64,000 nucleotides of DNA from Cephalopachus bancanus (Eukaryota; Chordata; Mammalia; Primates; Tarsiidae), in the NCBI GenBank assembly GCA_027257055.1, contig JAPVLO010000083.1, positions 5,254,001 through 5,318,000 on the forward strand, in the 5' to 3' direction. Below, one piece after another: positions 60,300 to 64,000 of this stretch; the first letter of the stretch is position 1, and each line of letters opens with the position of its first letter. The notes under the pieces are model-generated. The model had not been told where the DNA came from, did no database searches, and was given only the letters and a program-made list of their open reading frames with translations. A program made the position numbers and the translations under genes.

Positions 60300-60900
60300 T
60301 GTTGGCTCCATATCTTACAGGATATCATCTTCTAGTTAGTACCTTAGGTACTCTTACAAAAGGCTCTTAAGTTGTATTTTCAAGCCAGCAGTTTCTGCGT
60401 GGTATAGTATATTATAGGATCAGTAGATCTCTTGGCCATATGCCCATTCCCTTCTCTTTGTTGCTATAAAGTGGATTCCATGATCTGAGGTGATTATGTG
60501 GTATCTTGTCTTGGTGGGTCAGATTCTCTTTAGAGTAGTAATGATGTCTAAGTTTCTGCAGGCAGAAAAAGCGCACACCTACTTGGTATATGTGCCAATC
60601 ACATTCGAGACGAATTGCTGCCCAATCCAAGGTGAAAGGATAATCAATTTGCCACAACATGGTTGGTTGATTTACTTAAAGGAGGGTGCTACATTATGGA
60701 TTCAGGATTGCTGCCTATAGCATGCACTTTGGGCATCTGGTAAAAGCAACTAGATCAGTCTTGGCAAGTGGAAGCCTATGCTAATGGATCAATACATGTC
60801 CTCTGTCCCTGTAGCCATAGTTGCTCTTCATGCATTCATTGTACCCTACACTGTACGGCTAACAAGAGAGACCTACTAGTGGCAGATTTCCACTTCATTC
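60300..60900 (-). pseudogene. ERV-L integrase remnant
   Basis: The open frame 60660-60412 begins 'MLWQIDYPFTL', which fits the first catalytic-core strand of a retroviral integrase, including the first acidic residue. The following residues are diverged and frameshifted. The zinc-binding N-terminus should lie above 60700 but is not clear. Integrase inserts proviral DNA; this copy is dead. Confidence 0.6.
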
Positions 60901-61109
60901 TGTGTACTTATCAGTTTAGTGCCTCTTTTGTGATCAGTGATCACTGGTGGAAATTAGCATACAACACAGAGATCTTCACACTTCATGCCCACTTTTGTGA
61001 TAATCTCATTTCATTCTTTCTGTTTTGTTTGTTTGCTTTTTAAAAAAAATCCCAGTGTCTCAGCTTCCAAACAACTAACCACCACCTTTGCCACTGTCAT
61101 GAGTTCATA

Positions 61110-61681
61110 TGAGAAGGCCCTCCTCCCCCCAACAAAACCCAGAATTATCTTTTGGAAGGCAGGCCCCTTATAATACACTTGGATTTTGTTCCTCCAGATA
61201 AAATGGTCAACCAAACTTTTTATCTGGAAGTTTTGGGAAAGTTGCATCATGATTTGTGGAAGAAATCTCCTGAATGTGGCAAACTGCTATTTGGTTCTTC
61301 CACCATGAGAACGCACCTGCCCACATTTCACTGAGTGTTCAGCAGTTTTGACCAAAACCAGCATGGCCCTCATGCTCCACCCTCTCTATTCACCCATTCT
61401 CACCCCAAGTGACTTTTGTTTGTTTGTTTGTTTCCTTGGATTAAAAAAAGTCCCCAAAGGGAAATGTTTTGCCGATGTGGAAAAAAAAAAAGAAAAGGCA
61501 GAAGCACCAAAAGTCATCAAAATTGATGAGTTCAAAACAGTTTTGAGCAGTGGAAAAAACATTTTGATAGGTGTATTGCACCAAATGCGTGTGTACTCTG
61601 AAGGAGACTGAAGTTTAAACATTCAAGAATAAATACAGAATTTTTTTATAAATAAATTTCTTTTTTGGGGGCCCTTCCTCA
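61110..61681 (+). mobile_element. Non-autonomous mariner (MARNA-like) in ERV-L
   Basis: 572 bp, left terminus 'TGAGAAGGCCCTCCTCCCC', right terminus (reverse strand) 'TGAGGAAGGGCCCCCAAAA', TA copies at 61108-61109 and 61682-61683. The plus strand keeps a mariner C-terminus in the frame 61348-61611: 'HPLYSPILTPSDF', then 'KVPKGKCFADVEKKKEKAEAPKVIKIDEFKT'. As in the copy at 28538, the N-terminal DNA-binding half is missing, and the two share the same internal sequence. Confidence 0.88.
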
Positions 61682-61904
61682 TATATATTCTGACGTAAGG
61701 TATCTTTTCTTTCCACAAAAAGTGGATACTAGGTGCACTTCTCAAAGCTCCACGTCACTGCTATCATCCAGAGCTACACCTGAGTAGGGCTGTTTTGCAG
61801 TACCAGTATATGTTTGGCTCACAACATATATTTATAAACCAGTGTTGACTTTTTACTTCTTCCATAAGCTTGTTATAAGGGACAAACTCCATATGTCATA
61901 TGTC

Positions 61905-62318
61905 CCTCATGTGAGGTACAATTCAGGGTTAGGTATACAAATGTTGATTATACAGGTACCCTTTGTTGATGAGGTGTGCCCCTACCTCCCCAGCAGTTTC
62001 CCTCAACTGCCAATCCTACCCCCCCATCCCTGGCAGTTTCCCACTACTGCCAATCCCTGTCTTATAGTATTATGATAATTGTTCAAGGTCCACTTATGAG
62101 TGAGAACACATGGTACTCTGTTCTTTGTTTCTGTGATAGATCACTGAGTATGATTGGCTCTAAATCCATCCAAGTTGCTGCAAAGTCCATATGTTTGTCC
62201 TTCTTTATGACTGCATAATATTCCTTTGTGTATATGTACCACATTTTTAAAATCCAGCTTCGTTGGGCACATGTATGTTTGTTGTGGCTCTATTCACAAT
62301 AGCAAAAACATGGAACCA
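61905..62318 (-). mobile_element. L1 3' end with 5' inversion
   Basis: From about 61905 to 62268 the L1 3' UTR and last ORF2 codons read on the minus strand. From about 62268 to 62318 ('CATGTATGTTTGTTG' to 'CAAAAACATGGAACC') the sequence is the next upstream piece of L1 but in plus orientation. This is the 5' inversion left by twin priming. No poly-A tail or duplication is visible at the 61905 side. Confidence 0.85.
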
Positions 62319-62599
62319 AGATTGTCTTTTCGTAACACAGGTATTCTATTACCGTTGGTTTGCCAAAGGTTATGACCCAAGTAATAGGGCAACATGAATT
62401 ATATGAATTTGGACTTGCTGCAGAGACCTTTCCTGATATGAGCCCCCACCAAAGCTGGAAGCTTTCTGTATCTCTTGGTAGGTTGGTCAGAAAATTTCCA
62501 AATGTGAATCCTTCAAAGTCCAATGAGGCCTAACAGGTGGGTGATGCAAGAGTTGTCTTTTACTATAGATGTGGATATTCTAGTACAACTCAGACTATA

Positions 62600-63250
62600 G
62601 GGTTCCTAAAACCCTTACTGATGTGTAGGCTCCTGAGTTTTCATAGATTTTGTACTCTATCCTCATGTGTACATTTATCTTAAGACAGTTTCCACTTTAT
62701 TTGATACTTCTTGCTCACCAGGTACAATAATCATGTTGTCATTAATATAATATACCAATTTTTTTTCCTGTAGAATATTCACATGGTCCAAGTCACTTCA
62801 GACTATTTTATGATAGAGGGAGGCAAAGTTAATATAGCTTTGGGCAATAATGTCAATGTATACAGTTATTTATACCAAGTGAGTGAGAACTATGTCTATC
62901 TTCCTCGTTGATAGACATCAACAGCTGCATCTCATGTACTGATGACCATATTTATTGCTCTAGCAAATTGACCATATCTAGAACAAAAGTGTCGTTGAGG
63001 CTAATAATTGGTTGTATTTTTAGAAGTCCACTGTCATCCTTCAATGTCTGTCTGGTTTTTACCAGACTGGGATATTAAGTGGAGGTATCATAGGCACCTC
63101 TACTCTTATCTCCCCCTCTTCCCCATATCCTTTTTCTTTTTAAGGGTAGCACTAATCTCTGTCATTTTTTATGGGATGTTGGATATTGTCTTTGACTTAC
63201 TATCTCGGCCAGTTACTTTCCCCACTATAATGATTCTTACTCTATAGGCC
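62600..63250 (-). pseudogene. ERV-L reverse transcriptase remnant
   Basis: On the minus strand at 62738-62749 the catalytic-loop site reads Tyr-Ile-Asn-Asp, where this family has Tyr-X-Asp-Asp: the first catalytic Asp is lost. The text just downstream ('MIIVPGEQEV') fits the ERV-L context. Surrounding frames carry stops. The upstream part to 64000 is probably more of pol or its neighbour, but I could not identify domains there. Confidence 0.7.
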
Positions 63251-64000
63251 ACTGTGAGTATTCTGCCAATTGTCAAGTATGTTTATTTCAATTATACTTT
63301 TGAGAACCTGGAAAATGACCCTTGGGTGAGCCTTTGGATCTGGTGGAGCCTCTCTGAACTAGATGTGGACTAGTACTCCACAGCCTAGCCAAGGCAAATG
63401 CCATTTTCTCAGCCTCTGTTATTTCAGAATCTTCTTATCATCCTCAGTATTACCAAGGAGTACAGTTCCGTAACAGCATTGTCTACCATCATTTCTTGTC
63501 TGTGGAGAAGAGAGTGTCTCAGTGATGTGGGTGCCATTTTCACCAGCCACCAGCACATTCCCCATTTCTTTGGTGAATGGAATGTCATCCAGGGCCCCTT
63601 GAGGGAACATAGTGAACTGGTGGGCTTTTTGGCCTTCTGTGGTATATTCACACTAGCATGCCCACTTCTCTGAGCCTTTGTACTTTGCTGAGTCGGTGGT
63701 TAATCACCCTCAGCCTTTTCTTTCATCTACTATGGCAAATCTAGGGTTTCTACATCAGATAGCATGGACCATAGCTTTTTCCTGTCTTCAGGGCCATCTA
63801 AGGGATGGCATTAGTACCATCAACCAGGTTTTTTTGTTTTGTTTTGTTTATTGACAGAGTGTTAAATTCGATATCATGGGAGAGTACTCTGTGATGATAG
63901 AGCCTCCCTTATTCAAATTTGTTCTTTTTCCCTTGCTTGATCCAGCATCCTCGATATCCATGTCCATGCATACTCGTGTAGCTCCTGCTGGTACAATTTG

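Larger units (their letters stand above)
59467..64000 (-). mobile_element. ERV-L (class III) provirus internal region, decayed
   Basis: On the minus strand the domain order is reverse transcriptase (about 63250-62650), a connecting/RNase H stretch (about 62600-62320), integrase (about 60900-60300) and dUTPase (about 60250-59950). That order, with a dUTPase after integrase, is the mark of mammalian ERV-L. Stops and frameshifts are everywhere. No LTR is recognised: the region downstream of the dUTPase ends near the Alu at 59.2 kb and the upstream side runs off the window. Interrupted by a mariner (61110-61681) and an L1 (about 61905-62318). Confidence 0.78.

Noticed and set aside
61348..61611. 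87-codon lysine-rich frame as a small gene
   Set aside because: It lies within the mariner at 61110-61681 and matches its transposase C-terminus.

Overview
This is a gene-poor, AT-rich mammalian chromosomal window built almost entirely from interspersed repeats. I find no intact host gene, no tRNA or rRNA gene and no CRISPR array. The repeats are dimeric 7SL-derived Alus, several ages of LINE-1, fossil mariner, Tigger and hAT DNA transposons, a MIR and a class III (ERV-L) provirus. Dimeric Alus restrict it to a primate. The young Alus share an unusual consensus (for example 'CGAGACCCGCCTGGGCAG' and 'CTACAATAAATCAAAAAATCAGCC'). The young L1s share a 3' end ('GGTACAATTCAGGGTTAGG' on the opposite strand) that I do not recognise from human L1PA. 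I therefore infer a strepsirrhine primate (lemur or loris); the species is not determined.

Layout. 0-9 kb: a short L1 3' end, an Alu with an internal deletion, an Alu inside an older Alu, and a minus-strand L1 (3.7-8.4 kb) whose 5' UTR is joined directly to ORF2. 9.1-10.1 kb: a Tigger-type transposon. 11.8-19.9 kb: a near full-length plus-strand L1 with a tandemly repeated 5' UTR, interrupted by a younger minus-strand L1. 21.0-22.9 kb: an old L1 split by a young L1 stub, then a small Tigger-related element. 23-25 kb: an Alu and a 44-bp L1 stub. 25.4-32.7 kb: an older full-length L1 carrying a mariner; a second mariner (Hsmar2-like) sits in its A-rich tail and was itself split by a young L1 (33.6-34.7 kb). 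34.7-40.4 kb: mostly single-copy-looking DNA with two Alus and an L1 stub. 40.4-47.05 kb: a near full-length minus-strand L1. 48.7-49.9 kb: a Tigger element. 50-58 kb: mostly single-copy-looking sequence with a hAT fossil, an Alu and two short L1 ends. 58.3-59.0 kb: a MER2/Tigger element holding an Alu, followed by another Alu. 59.5 kb to the window end: a decayed ERV-L pol region on the minus strand, interrupted by a mariner and a 5'-inverted L1.

Nothing here acts as an operon or pathway. The interest lies in the nested insertions. Many carry readable target-site duplications (TSDs), which fix the order of events, and some L1s have tandem 5' UTR units. All ORF1, ORF2 and pol reading frames show stops or frameshifts, so I consider no element autonomous as it stands. 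Family names are from recognition of sequence, not from a database search.
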